Assembly (NCBI GenBank): GCA_022885665.1
Contig: JAGQDJ010000112.1
Coordinates: 65,001 to 129,000 of the forward strand
DNA: 64,000 bases
Origin: Triops longicaudatus
Taxonomy: Eukaryota; Arthropoda; Branchiopoda; Notostraca; Triopsidae
Direction of reading: 5' to 3'
The position numbers were made by a program, and so were the translations under genes. This document shows positions 1 through 12,729 of the stretch, piece by piece; the first letter of the stretch is position 1; every line of letters begins with the position of its first letter. The notes under the pieces were generated by a model. The model did not search any database. It saw only the letters and a program-made list of their open reading frames with translations, and was not told the origin of the DNA.

Positions 1-1221
1 TTAACGCGGGTTTGCGGAAGAAGGAAAACTATTCCAAGATGAGTTCTACGCCATTAAGTCCGTATATAGTTTTTCAAGCTTTCTCCACCCGCTATCTTGA
101 TGCGGTTGATCTCCTTACCATGAGCTTAGGCAACAATAGAGCTGTTTTATATGCAGAGAAAAGGAACTACTGTAGGCCAGGATGGCCATTTGAGACTTTG
201 AAAAGGAAAAATGGTCGGTGCACACGTTAGGTTAAAGTATGCTCACTCAAGCTGTCTTGTTGGAACGAAGAGAACACGGGGTGTGAAATTGAAGTGGGTT
301 TGTTGACTGTTTAACTTTTACCGTATGTTTCCGAGACACGGGTGTCCTATAAAGACATGTTTTCCCGTGGCGTTGCTGCGGCTGGCTCCCCATCTGCATC
401 CATCATGTACTCTCGAGTCCAACATGCGCAGGAATGTATATGTCCCGCGCCAGTTGGTAGCAGCTTTTCGGTGCGTCCCCATCGTGCGAGATGTAAACGG
501 CTAAGCAGTCTTATGTTAGGAGTTAGGAGTATGGGCTCTTTTTTATGCCCATGATCGAAGCAAGAAACTCGCAAGCGGACAAAGTCGCAGGCCGATGCGA
601 GTTGAATAGTGGCGAGGAAAAGGAGCTAAAGAGACCTCGCAGAAAGAGCTTTTTAGGCATTTTTTCCCCTTCTTTTGCCTGTCCTGGAGAGCATATCGTC
701 AGAAAAACTTGTTTAAAAAAGTGAAAAGAACACAAGGCGTCTTGGTTTTCCTCCGCTTAGTACGCTTCCAAGCTTTTGCTGGACGAGTGCCCTGAAGTCG
801 ACAAGCTGCTGGAGGAGAGATACCCCCGCGAACGAAAGGATCGTCAATATCTTCGCTCTGATTTCGGAAGGATTCCATTCTTCGGCCGAAATATAGTCGC
901 CCCCGAGCACGCTTCAACTGTCACACGGGCTCTGGCCATCCCCGGTGGAAGTTGCGGTGGAAAGAAAAAATTCCGTCTCGTGGTAAAACCCGGTCGCTCT
1001 CAGTACGTGGATGGGCAAAGAAGTGTTGTAATGAGATATTTTATCCTTCGTTATCAGTGCCGTTGGGAACGAAAGAAAAGTCTACGAAACCTGACTTGAG
1101 GTTCTAGAGAAAAGCTTTCCTTGAAACGTACGAGAAAAAGTTCCGAGCTGAACGCTGGAGAAGGCTTGGAAATCAAGTCAGCATTGGATGTGCTGCTTTG
1201 CCAGAGACGAGTTGCTTCCAA
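1..1221. other. unassigned upstream region of beat-like gene
   Basis: No gene recognised. An open frame at about 776-1099 (+) is fairly GC-rich and rich in charged residues. It matches no family I know and has no convincing splice sites or ATG. The stretch nearest 1222 probably holds the promoter and 5' UTR of the beat-like gene, but no TATA box or initiator stands out. Confidence 0.3.
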
Positions 1222-2423
1222 ATGGCTTGTTGGTGGAAGATAGCTATCTTGGCATGGTTAAGCATTCCGAGTAGGTAGAAATGGCGGTGTATTTTGCAAG
1301 CAAATTATTTCGTTTGCTGGGCTTACGCCGTAGGGAGTGGAGCGTTGTCCATCATATCACTGGAAGGTCCAAGCCAAGCTGCACGTGGTAGTGATGTGGT
1401 TTTGCACTGCGTTTTCGATTTGGAAGGTGATGTCCTTTACGCTGTCAAATGGTTCAAGGGTCAGCGTGAATTTTTTCAATTTGTGCCCAACTATGTGCCT
1501 TCCTGCCGTAAATTTCCAGTTCCTTTTATTGCCGTCGACGTAAGTAAAACCCTATGGCGTGTGCTTTTCTGGGGAGAACGGGAGAACCAAAGTGTCTTTT
1601 ATGGATGTACGTCTTTAGGTGGCTGTGTCTAATGTGAATCGAGTAGTCTTACGAAAAGTGCACCCCAAAGCATCCGGAATTTATCGTTGCGAAGTGTCAG
1701 CGGAAGGTGTGTGATCTAAGCATCGAATCGTTTATTATTATTTAAAAAAAAATCCCTTAGCTAAATTATTTTTTATGTGTAGGTCCGTCGTTTGCCACCG
1801 ACTACCGCGAATTCAACTTAACTGTCCTAGGTTGAGTATAGATACTTTCCTTACGACATTTGGTAGCACTGAACATTTTTCTCCCGTTTTTTGTCATTTC
1901 TTAGATACACCCTTGGGTGACCCTGTAATAGAAGCTTTACAGCAGCAATATGCTATTGGGGATTCGTTCAGTGTCAATTGCACGTCCTTCGAAGCTCGTC
2001 CAGCTGCGCAACTTCAATGGTTTATGAATGGCGAAAACGTAAAAGGATTTGTCACCAGGAGCAAAGGTTGTAGGCGATCGACTTTCAATTTGTCGCTTGT
2101 GTTTCCGTTTGCAGGTTTCCGAACAGTTTTTAAAAAGATACCCGGTCCGGTTGTCCATGGGGGAGAAACCATTAGAAACATCGACGCTGGGCCTCGAAAT
2201 GAGACTGAACGAAGAACATTTCAAGAAGGGTGTCATTTCCTTGATTTGCACGGCTTCGGTTGGAACCGTATACCGCAGATCTACCACTTTAAAAATCGAA
2301 GAGCGAGCAAGCCGAGATGCTATCGCCACAGCTTTACGACCGTCGGACCCCGTAGCAAAAAGACGTTCGATTGCCCATTCCAAAGCAAGTAAGATTAAGT
2401 TGGACAATAAAAAGAAAATTTAG
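1222..2423 (+). CDS. Beaten-path (Beat)-like secreted immunoglobulin protein
   Basis: Six exons join in frame to 277 codons: 1222-1270, 1334-1539, 1619-1706, 1783-1830, 1905-2038 and 2115-2423. Exon 1 encodes a hydrophobic leader (MACWWKIAILAWLSIP), read as a signal peptide. Next comes a V-type Ig domain with the Beat signature: a first cysteine in VVLHCVFDLEGD, then LYAVKWFKGQREFFQF, then the second cysteine in SGIYRCEVSAEGPSF. The second Ig-like domain has SVNCTSF, LQWFMNGEN, the Beat-like FLKRYP segment and SLICTASV. The C-terminus is basic, with no clear membrane anchor. Drosophila Beat proteins are secreted or anchored ligands that bind Side proteins during motor axon guidance. That role is inferred from family, and the exact paralogue is unknown. 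All introns are 63-80 bases and GT-AG; the donor at 1831 (GTTGAG) is weak. The start was chosen because it gives a leader peptide that splices in phase. Confidence 0.85.
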
Positions 2424-2643
2424 TTCCCTCCTATGATGTTAGACTACAAATTACGTAAATTTTGTTGTAGATCAAGTGCACGACATGGCCAATGGCTTTC
2501 AAACCGTATTATTTTGGTGTGTTGCTCAATATGGCTTCTTTCTGGTTAACCGACATCAGTGTTACTTTTCCTAAAAAGAATTTCACGGATATCTCTTCGT
2601 AAATCTAGTCATCTATTCGAGGAACGCAGAAAGAACTGTTTAC

Positions 2644-2649
2644 AATAAA
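2644..2649 (+). promoter_or_regulatory. candidate poly(A) signal of beat-like gene
   Basis: A perfect AATAAA lies about 220 bases after the stop codon. Two others occur: one inside the last codons (about 2406) and one near 2750. Which is used cannot be told from sequence. Confidence 0.4.
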
Positions 2650-2830
2650 TGTATAATGTAAACAACGAAGCAATACACTTCTCGATCCAATTGTGAAGAC
2701 AAAAGTGCAGCTTTCAGTTATGAGGCCTAAACCCTTTTAAGTTTTGCTTAATAAAGAAGAGCAAATTGGTCTTATTTTATCGCGTCTAAATTTCAGCACT
2801 TTTGATTATATAATTATGTATTGGTTTTAC

Positions 2831-2977
2831 CATGCAATTCAATCGGTCGTCGAATACCGGTGGGCCATGTTGTAACGAGGCCAGGAGAAGGGCCACATGG
2901 TCTGTGCGTCAAATCATAGAGCAGAATTTTCGTGTAGCAACAATCGTATTTCCCATGATCGTTAATCTTCATATTAC
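2831..2977 (-). other. exon-like open segment, unidentified
   Basis: On the minus strand a 147-base open segment lies between an acceptor (TTTAG at its upper edge) and a donor (GTAAAA at its lower edge). It is phase 1 at both ends, as in many extracellular modules. It encodes a cysteine-bearing peptide that includes NDHGKYDCCYT and THRPCGPSPG. I do not recognise the family and see no partner exons nearby. It may be a stray exon, a gene remnant or chance. Confidence 0.15.
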
Positions 2978-3475
2978 CTAAATTTAAATAGTTATATAGA
3001 CGCAAGCTGGGCTGTGAAAATATAGCCTTTGATTAACTTAAAGTGTTGTAAATATTAACTTCCATCATATGAAGCAAATTGTCATTTTTTATTGACCAAT
3101 TATAATCGATACCGTGTGACGTCGGTGAAATTTGTCTCATTTTACACAATTAGAACTCCATTTACATAATTGAAATTTCTTCCGTTTCATTCATCATTGA
3201 ACAGTTACGTTAACACTCTTGAAGTAACGACAGGAAAAATCCATATTTTTAAAAACTGAAGTAAAACTACACTAGACCCACTCATATTCCAAATGGACAT
3301 ATTCAAATTTATTTTTGGCGCCATCAAGCTTATAGGCCACCTATCGTTATGTTGAGGTGGCTTACGTCTCCGCGCTGCACAACAACTAGCGGTTCAAATT
3401 TTCGTCGGTGATTTCTCAAATTTTTAGCCGGTTCAAGGTGTAATATTCACGTAGACTTTTAGATAGAATCGAACA

Positions 3476-6400
3476 ATGGAAGTTAGCGAAGCAAATCTAG
3501 CTGCATTGGCTAACTACTTGCAGCAGACACTTTCGCCTGATGCTGCAACGCGCAAAACGGGTAAAAATACGTTAACGACAGCACATCCATGCTTTCTGCT
3601 TCTGTAACGCTATCTCTTTTAAAATGCTAAATTCGGTGTTACTTTTGTAGCTGAAAAATTTTTGGAAACCGTGGAGGGGAACCAAAACTACCCTTTACTT
3701 CTCTTGCACCTTGTTGACAAAGCTGACTTGAACATTACCATACGAGTAGCCGGAGCTATTACGTTCAAAAACTATGTCAAGCGAAACTGGAAAGTTGTAC
3801 GTGAATAGTGTAACATTTTTTTTATTAATTTTTTTATCATACCTATACTTAATAACTTACACCTCAGGAAGAAGATGCAACTGATAAGATTCATGCTGCC
3901 GATCGTTTAGCCATCAAGCAGTTAATTGTCAACTTGATGTTGAAATCCCCTGCTTCTGTACAGAAACAACTTAGTGATGCAATCACGATCATTGGTCAAG
4001 AAGATTTCCCAGACAAGTGGCCTGAGCTTCTTAAAGAAATGGTAGAAAAGTTCAGCTCGGGGGATTTCAATATCATCAACGGTGCTCTTCGCACCGGACA
4101 CTCCATCTTCAAGCGCTATCGTCACATGTTTAAGTCCAATGTAATAAACTCTCACTTCCTTGTTCCATTTTTCTAAGTCTTACCATTTCCTTAGGAACTA
4201 TGGACAGAAATCAAATTTGTGTTGGATAATTTTGCGCAACCACTTACTGATTTATTTGTGGGCACCATGGGTCTGGTTGAACAACACATTTCAAACGTTG
4301 AAGCTTTAAAAGTGTTGTACTCGTCTCTTACCTTAATTGGAAAAATTTTCTACTCGCTAAACAGCCAAGATCTTCCTGAATTCTTTGAAGATAATATGTC
4401 AGTCTGGATGGGGCATTTTCACACGCTACTCATCACGGATAACCCCCTCTTAAAAACTAAAGTAACATTTAGTAGAAAAGTGTAAAAAAAAAAAGTATAC
4501 CGTTTGAACATTTTCTATGAAATCTACTTGCAATTTAGGATGAAGAAGAAGCCGGCGCTTTGGAACAATTAAAGTCAGTTGTATGTGAATGCGTAGGTTT
4601 GTACGCTTCTAAATATGACGAAGAATTCGCACCATTTGTACCTCAGTTCGTCACGGACGTTTGGAACCTTTTAGTAGCCACTGGCCCCGAAGTGAAATAC
4701 GATATTGTAAGAAGCTAGTTGAGTTACTTTTTTAATATTTATTCATTAATTTATTACAGGGCTTACAGGTATTCTCCTCTTGCTTTTCTTTCAGTATTTG
4801 CAAACAGAATTTTACATCGATCATAATACCGAGACTAGTTTATTTATTCTTATATTGAAATTTTAATTGCGTCATTTTTTTGTCAAACTAATTTATTTAT
4901 CTGTCGATATTTTACATATTTTCAACCAGTTGACTTAATTTTAAATAAAATCTCTATTGAATTTCATTGTCATTAGTGTAAGTTAAGTGATGTTCCTTAT
5001 GTTTTTTTATGAGTTTACCATTTATTTTAGGTGATACTTTACATTGTTCCTTCACCTATTTTATTAAATGTATTCTGTGCAATATCTCTTTTTTTCATTA
5101 CCGAAATTTCTTATCATTATTCCTTTTCAGTCTTCTCTTGTTTGTTCGTCGTAATGCGACTCTATTTTTTTTATTTTCTAGTTGGTCAGTAACGCTATTG
5201 GCTTTTTATCCTCGGTAGCAGATCGTGCTTCTTACAAAAACTTGTTTGAAGACCCTAATGTACTTAGTTCGATTTGCGAAAAGGTGATTTTACCCAATAT
5301 GGAGTTTAGAAGTAAGGAATTTTCTATAAGCCAGTTTTGTTTCGAAGCCAGAATTAACCATAGCCCTTGAATTTCAGCCTCTGATGAAGAGCTTTTCGAA
5401 GATAACCCTGAAGAATACATCCGACGCGATATTGAAGGTTCCGATGTAGATACTCGACGTCGTGCTGCGTCAGATTTGGTCCGTTCTTTATCCAAGTTCT
5501 TTGAGGCACAAATGACAGAGATTTTTGGCAGATATATCCAAGTAACACTGCGGAAAAGATTTTTGAAGGGAGAAAAAGTATATTAATAATGGGATGAATC
5601 TTGTAGGGCATGTTGGTTCGATATGTGGAAAATCCCACGGCCCATTGGCGTGGTAAAGATGCGGCCGTTTATTTGGTTATGGCTTTAGCCTCTAAAGGAC
5701 AGACGGCACGCCACGGAGCTACGCAAACCAATCAGTTAGTGTCTTTGCAAGACTTTTATAACTCGCATATCAAACCGGAATTGGAAGATATCAATGGTAT
5801 AGTATCTATTTTAGCCTTTGCGTATGTGTTAGAGGAAAATATCCTGACTTATTGTTTCGTTTAGTAAATGATCGACTCGTCCTGAAAGCGGATGCGCTAA
5901 AATATTTGATTACGTTTCGAAGTCAGCTACACCCCGAGATCCTGCGAAGCAGTCTCGGTCTCCTGGTGCCCATGATTTGTTCAAGAAGCCACGTGGTACA
6001 TTCGTACGCTGCAAACGCCTTGGAGAAACTACTGGTATTACGTGGATCAGATAATTCGGCAGTGTAAGTATTGCTATGATATTGTTATAGTGTACCTGGT
6101 AAATAGGATTCATTGATGTGGAAATTTTTGTAACGAATTGTTTGTGTCTTCGTAGTATTACCGCCGCAGATTTTACCGGTTTTGAAGAGCGTTTGCTGAC
6201 TAACCTCTTTGCTGTATTGACTATGCCGGGTTCTGAAGAAAATGAATATGTTATGAAGGGTAAAAACAATTACAATTTCAAAGATATATAACGGAGTATT
6301 GACGCATGTTTGGATATAGCTGTGATGCGATTCTTCTCTGCGCTACAAGAGCGCGTCTTACCCTATTTGCCCGCCGTGTTACCGGTGTTGACCGAAAAGT

Positions 6401-8320
6401 TGCGGCAGGTTGCCAAAAATCCCAGCAAACCTCATTTTAACCACTATCTCTTTGAAACCATTTCGTTGGCTATTAGGTAATGTTCCTCGGAAAGAGATAC
6501 GTAAACTTATTTAGAAAAATTGTCTATTTTTTACATTTTGCACCTTTAGATTTCACTATGATGCGAAGGTTTCTAAATTTCCTTTTGTAGCTATTTACTC
6601 ACATTCAGCTAATTTTGTGTAACCCTGTTCCACTTTCTGTTCTGTTTTCTTACACTTTTTTAAATTCTTGTAATGTCCGTCTCGTATTGACATGTACTTA
6701 GAATGCCACGTTTGTTACCATTGTATTGGTTTGTGTATTTTAATAGTTCTATTTTTCATTGCTCGGTTTCTTATTCTCACTTTATTTTTAGTTATAGTTT
6801 TTTCGTATCACTAGATTTATTAATTTTTATTTTATTAGAATTGTATGTAAGCAAACTGTGGCGGCTGTGAGTTCGTTTGAAGAAGCGTTGTTTCCCGTAT
6901 TCCAAGACGTCTTTCAACAAGATGTACAAGAATTCATGCCGTACGCCTTCCAAATCTTGTCGCTGCTTTTGGAAATGCATTCAACTGAAATGTCCATCCC
7001 GGAACCGTACATGGCTTTGTTCCCTCATCTATTGTCACCGGTGTTGTGGGAAAGACCCGCGAATATTCACCCACTCGTTCGACTCCTGCAAGCTTTTATT
7101 CGCATTGGAGCGCAGCAAGTCGTATCCGCGAACAAATTGGTAAGCTTAACTTCATATAACTACTTTTTCTTTATTTATTTTCCTAACGTGCGTGTGAAAC
7201 TTTTAGAGTGCATTATTGGGCATCTTCCAAAAACTTGTGGCATCAAAATCCAATGATCATGAAGGCTTTTATTTACTCGAAAGCATGGTAGAACATTTAC
7301 CCAAGTAAGTAAATACTTTGACGTACATTTCGATGGACTTCTATTTTACTTTCGATTATTTGTTGTTGCATTTCCAACTTCCTTACCAATTTTTTGCCTC
7401 GTACTACGGTCACAAATTTTTTTTTTCTATTTTTACATGACGTGCAAAGACACACGAGACGTAAATACGAACTCGACTTAAATCTCAGACAGTTTTTTCG
7501 ACCGTGTTTCTCATTTGTATTTATTTTATTGATTTAAACATACTTTTTTGTTTAATTTTGATTTACTGTCGCTTTTTTATTTCCTCGTTTAATCTTAATT
7601 TGAAGTTTCTTTATACCCACTGCCACTTTCATAATTTTAGTTTTTAAATTTTTTCTCTGTGATGAATAACAAGTTTTGTTAATTAGGGACGCTATGGCAC
7701 CTTTCATCAAGCAAGTTTGGGTTTTACTGTTCCAGCGCTTGTCTTCATCCAAAACGACAAAGTTCATCAAAAGTTTTCTGGTTTTCATCAATCTTTTCGT
7801 GATTACATATGGAGTTTCGCAAACGATTCAGCTGATTGATTCCATTCAACCCAAGCTTTTCGGCATGGTCCTGGAGCGGCTTATTGTTTTGGAGATCCAG
7901 AAAGTGTCAGGACAAACGGAACGAAAAATTTGCTCTGTAGGCTTATCCAGGATTCTTTGCGAAGATGGTTATCTGTTGAAAAGCGATTACACCAATTTCT
8001 GGGCTCCCGTCTTGCAAGCGTTGATTGGACTTTTTGAATTGCCGGAAGATTCTTCCACCCCCGATGATGAACATTTCATCGAGATCGAAGACACGCCGGG
8101 ATATCAAGCGTCTTACGCCCAACTCGTTTTCGTTGGCAAGACTCAGAGAGATCCAGTGGCAAGCGTAGCGGATCCTCGGAGCTATTTGGTTCAAAATCTA
8201 CATAAACTTTCCGTTGCCCATCCCGGCCAACTTGGACCCCTTATTGGCACCGGTCTAGCCCCCGAAGCGCAAAGCTATGTGCAGAAATACTTGCAAGAAA
8301 ATAATCTGACTTTAGCTTAA
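3476..8320 (+). CDS. CSE1L: Exportin-2 (CSE1/CAS), importin-alpha re-exporter
   Basis: Fourteen exons give 971 codons, the same length as I recall for human CSE1L: 3476-3560, 3651-3796, 3868-4140, 4195-4461, 4539-4706, 5182-5311, 5378-5541, 5607-5796, 5865-6063, 6156-6259, 6320-6476, 6839-7139, 7207-7304 and 7687-8320. The protein is a HEAT-repeat karyopherin that, with RanGTP, returns importin-alpha from nucleus to cytoplasm. Conserved stretches run end to end. They include EKFLETVEGNQNYPLLLL and TFKNYVKRNWK in the N-terminal importin-beta domain, IIGQEDFPDKWPELL, NELWTEIK, DLPEFFEDNM, EEYIRRDIEGSDVDTRRRAA, NPSKPHFNHY, MALFPHLLSPVLWER, SKTTKFIKSFLVFINL, and HFIEIEDTPGYQ near the C-terminus. 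All junctions are GT-AG and in phase. Most introns are 54-100 bases; three are longer (4707-5181, 6477-6838, 7305-7686). The gene looks intact. Confidence 0.97.
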
Positions 8321-8851
8321 TTCCTTCCTCGCTGTTTATGAACATAATAATGCTTACATGAAAATACACTTTGTTTCTTTCAGTAGAACTGTGTTTTTAA
8401 TACGTGGTTTAAACCCTAATATTTGGTTTAATTTACAAATGTAAATTTCGACTTTTTCAACACAATTTGACAACAATTCGATAATGTCATTCGGCTAACA
8501 AAAAAATATGAATTTCGTAAATACCTGAATAGGCTGAAATATACGTGGTAACTTTACCCACACGCAGAATTGTGTAGTGTTGTACAGAGGTTAGCGTTTA
8601 GAATCGTTTGACTGCTTAATCTAGTACTTACAGAAAATATGGTATTCGATGTGTCAACTAGTGGTATTTAATTTCCTGTGTCTATCCTGAGTTAAGAGTG
8701 TCATTCAAGTTAGTGCAAGAAATTTGTTAAGTTATAACAGCATGTTTACACGGGAAGTTCTCTTGGCTAATATTTAATTCGTAGAGTGAACACGACTGTA
8801 GTACCACCTGGTATTAGTGTTCAGAACTACTGAAAAGTCAACTTATTAAAA
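8321..8851. other. CSE1-SMAP spacer
   Basis: This short, AT-rich spacer must hold the CSE1 3' UTR and the SMAP promoter and 5' UTR. I see no canonical AATAAA shortly after the CSE1 stop and no TATA box near the SMAP start. Confidence 0.5.
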
Positions 8852-11800
8852 ATGGCGACAGTGTCAAAAAGTGAAAAAGATAAACAGAAATTAATTCAAG
8901 ACAAATGCCAACTTTTACTAGGGTTAATGCTCAAAGATGATGATAACAAATACTGCGTAGATTGTGACGCCAAAGGTGAGTCTGAAGTTTCCATAAATTT
9001 ACTTATTTTTTAAGTGTCACCGATTTGTGTCACCGATTCATTATTTATCTGCTTTTCTCCCTTATTAGGTTGCTCGTTTCTGACTGTTTTAGAACTGTTG
9101 TAAAAACCACCTTCACTAATTGTAGTGAATTAGATTTTTTTTTTTTACTCTGCGCTTGTTTGATAGACTCGGTTGCACTACTCAAATTTATTGAGCAAAT
9201 TCCCTCTAGCCTCATTAACCCTGTTTATGCTTGTCTTCTTTTTTTCATGTACAGGTCCAAGATGGGCTTCTTGGAACATAGGAGTATTTTTATGTATTCG
9301 CTGTGCTGGCATCCACCGTAACTTAGGAGTGCACATTTCTCGAGTCAAATCTGTTAATCTCGATAGCTGGACTCCAGAGCAAGTGACGGTAAGTTTGTAC
9401 TTCTGGACAAGTATAGTTACAAGATTGCACATCCTCCCTATTGGTACAAGTGGCTCTAAAATATTGTTTTCTTTAGTCTTTGCAACAAATGGGAAATAGC
9501 CGTGCAAGAGCTGTGTATGAAGCCAACCTGCCAGACAATTTTAGGAGACCGCAAGAAGATTCTAGTTTAGAGGTGTTTATTCGAGCCAAGTACGAAACGA
9601 AAAAATACATTGCCAGGTAAGTACACAGCAGTCTCCGTCTAAGCAAACGGAAAGAGAAAAATTGGGACAGATAATGCAAACAGTTTGCATTACACAGGGA
9701 ATGGGTTCCACCCCCTCAGGTGAAGGTCTCATGGGATGCTGAAATCGAAGCCGACATCAAACGCAAGAAGGAAGCCAAACGCAAAGCAGCGGCTGGGATA
9801 GTAGAATTGCCCGCCCCCGTTACTGTAAACAAAAGTCCCCTGACTAACGGTCCTACTGGTACGCCCACCAGCCAAGAAAAGGCCTCTGGCACGTCTTCCG
9901 CCCCAAAACCCACTCCCGTAGCTGCGTCGAAGCCATCTCAAGATCTTCTAGGCTTAGGTAAAAAGTATCTCTAAATAAGATAAAGACCTAGCAAACAAGC
10001 AAAATAAATAAAGCAACACATTAATATCCTTATAACTCAAGGAAGTACGTAGACATAGAAGTTAAAAGAAAAGAGTAGACTAATAAGCATCGGTAACATT
10101 ATAGATAATGATGGCGATAAGACGGATATTTTCAACGGCTTTTTGTCCGCTCCTGCTGCTCCTCTAGCCACGGCGACTCCTTCACCTGCTGCGCAACAAA
10201 CGTCTACTTCTTCAGGAGCTGCAATTTCGTCAGGAATTTTATCCCTTCAGGCTGAACAGGATAGCTTTTTCAGTCAAACTTCTCCTGCTCCTGCCACCAG
10301 TGCTGGTGAAAAGAAACCTTTGGATAAAGATTCAATTCTAGCTTTGTATGCGAAATCCAGCCCGGCTCAGTCAGCGTCGCCCATGTATGGCATTCAAGGT
10401 AGTAACTCAGCGATGTCTTATTTAGTTCTGTGTTTCTAACTCGAAATTAAGGAGGAATGTTTGCAAATACCACGCCCACACTGGGTAACGGAGTAGCGTC
10501 GCCAGCGTACATGGCTTCTCCTAGCCTTGCCCCAGGAATGATGCAGCAAGCACCTTACATGACTCCGGTGAGAAACGCATCCGATTCCAAATGTTAACCT
10601 TAGTTATTTTAAGTCATATTAAATCGTTTGCGAATGGTGGGTGACTACCTTTGGTGTATTTTTCCTGTTTCTTAAATTATCTGTTTTTGTTTTTGCGCTC
10701 GGCAGCAGGGTGGAATGGGAGTAGGTCCTAACCCGTTTTTGCCTTCTGCTCCTATGGGACTCGGTTATGCTCAGGTATTGGCTTCTTTCTACAACTACCT
10801 TTCAGCTTTCGCTGTGAAGCATTGCGTATTTGAGAAGATAAAATTTTCTGAATACTACGCTGTACAATATTTTTCCCATTACCCAATGACCCTAGTAAAG
10901 TAATGCACACAACGACAGCACAGTCCAGCCTTTAGGATGTAGTCTTTAGGATGGAGACCGTCTTGGTCTTTAAGCCGTCAGTGAAAACGCCTCATATGAG
11001 CGCGTAAGAACTGTCTTTGTTCCTGTACTGTAGGATTATAGGTGACCTCTGTGCCATACAGTACTTGTGTTTCTGTTGGTTGCTATATCAGTCCGTTTAT
11101 CACTTCTAATTCATAGGAAATAGCATTTGCAATTCGTAGCTCGTTTTTGAAGATTAATTCTGAACGAAAGCAACGTAAAACGTGTTTTGCGGAGAAAATG
11201 CGTCAAATAGGTTTTCGGATGTTTCCCATAGTCGATTGTTTACTGTATTTGTATAGCCCAAGTAAAACCTCGTTATAACGGACTCCCAAGGAAACTGGGA
11301 TTTGTGTGCTATAGCCGATTGCCCATAAGAGCCAATTTTGGCCTCTATTGCTTTATAAAGCACGCCGTGTATGGTTCTGACATTAGCTTCACTATTCGAC
11401 TGTACAGCAGGATACGTATTTTTAAGATCATTTTTTTCGTTTCTCGAACGTTAACATAGCAATCAAGCAACAATCGGAATATTGAGTATGTCATATAAAA
11501 TAAATACAACTTGCAGGGCTTATTTTCGTTATCTTGCGTTTAGTTTACCTGTTTATTAAAACTCGATATAAGCGAAAATTAATTTTTATTTGAAGAAAAC
11601 ATTTAGATTTTAAATATACAAATATTTGAGTAATATTTTAATACTGGAATTTTAAACACTGGAATCCCTATAGCAAGCTTTTTTGTAATAAATGTTAACT
11701 TTGAGTTTTTATAGTAAATATTTATTATGGAAAACCTTGCTGTAAGAATTACAGTTATAACAGACAAGTGGCTGCTGTGTACGAGGTCTCATGCACAGTG

Positions 11801-12729
11801 GAAACTAAGGAAATGTAAACCAATATTGGCTAGTACGGACAGTCGGCTATGAGGGACAGCTTCTCCATTCTCTTGAGTATCGGTATAACATGTACCGTAG
11901 TCGCTGCACATATTCATACCAGTCTAGCAATTGTTATTAACTTTTAAGAGATAATCTCAATTACCGTAACTGTATACGGGTAGTCGCTGGAAATAATGCA
12001 GTAACAGGCTTTCGTGGTCAGTACTTGTATTACGTGATTTTTTTTTTAAAAAAAAAAAGAAGAAAGAAAGGAAGAATGGCAAATGTCTGTTATACGCATC
12101 GCTTTCAATGTAAAATTTTTAATTAGTTTTTAACATGAAGACCTAGTTACTCAAACTCCAATTGTATGCGAGGTAATTCCTCTAAATTATTAAAGTAAAA
12201 TAACTCTGGGCAATTTCTTGATTAGGAGGCTAGAATCTGCTTTGTTATTTCAGTCGTAACTGATTAATTAAGTATACCTCATGCTTGCTGGTTTGCTCAT
12301 GACACGAAGGAGCTTTCTGACATAACGCAAGGGTAATCTCTCGTCTCACCTCGTTGATCCAGCAGCTTAACTACGTGACCATGAAATTAACTTTTGACAC
12401 TATTGTAGTGACGTGTAGTGAATAACGATGACTGACTGACTGATGTCATCTATTAGTAACATTAACTCGTGGCTCAAATGGAACAATGTTTTCTTATTGC
12501 TTGACATTTTCCTTCCGTATAGCTGACGGGCCAGATGGGCGGATTAAGTTTAGGCGGCATGGTACCGAACGCTACTCCAGTTCCTTCTCCAGCAATGCAG
12601 GGAATGTTTGCCCCGCCCCTTGCGCCCGGAATGGTGCCTGTGCAACAACAGCAGCAGCAACCAGCCTTATTTGCAAGTCCTGGTTACATACCTCCTGGAC
12701 ACACCCTTTCTAACAACCTGTGGCAATAA
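8852..12729 (+). CDS. SMAP: SMAP-type Arf GTPase-activating protein
   Basis: Eight exons give 447 codons: 8852-8975, 9255-9388, 9477-9616, 9698-9957, 10105-10398, 10452-10567, 10706-10774 and 12523-12729. The N-terminal ArfGAP domain has a complete zinc finger C-x2-C-x16-C-x2-C at residues 35, 38, 55 and 58. It is followed by AGIHRNLGVHISRVKSVNLD with the catalytic arginine. The next segment (VFIRAKYETKKYIAREWVPP) and a lysine-rich helix match SMAP1/2. The rest is low-complexity Ala/Pro/Ser, then Met/Gly/Pro/Gln, as in vertebrate SMAPs. A clathrin-box motif LLGLD (about residues 216-220) forms across the exon 4/5 junction. SMAPs inactivate Arf6 or Arf1 and work in clathrin-coated vesicle traffic. 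The acceptor at 10706 is a tandem CAGCAG, so one glutamine may be optional. The last intron (10775-12522) is unusually long for this locus. Confidence 0.95.
11262..11345 (+). repeat. truncated pogo/Tigger-like MITE end
   Basis: Inside the last SMAP intron, AGTAAAACCTCGTTATAACG resembles the terminal repeat of the elements at 17724-17889 and 28900-29064. The next bases contain CTATAGCCGATTGCCC, matching the family's internal AATAGCCGATT motif. I could not find the opposite end, so this looks like a 5' fragment. Confidence 0.5.

Noticed and set aside
776..1099. 107-codon open frame upstream of the beat-like gene
   Set aside because: No family resemblance, no ATG and no matching splice sites. 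It could be leader sequence by chance open.
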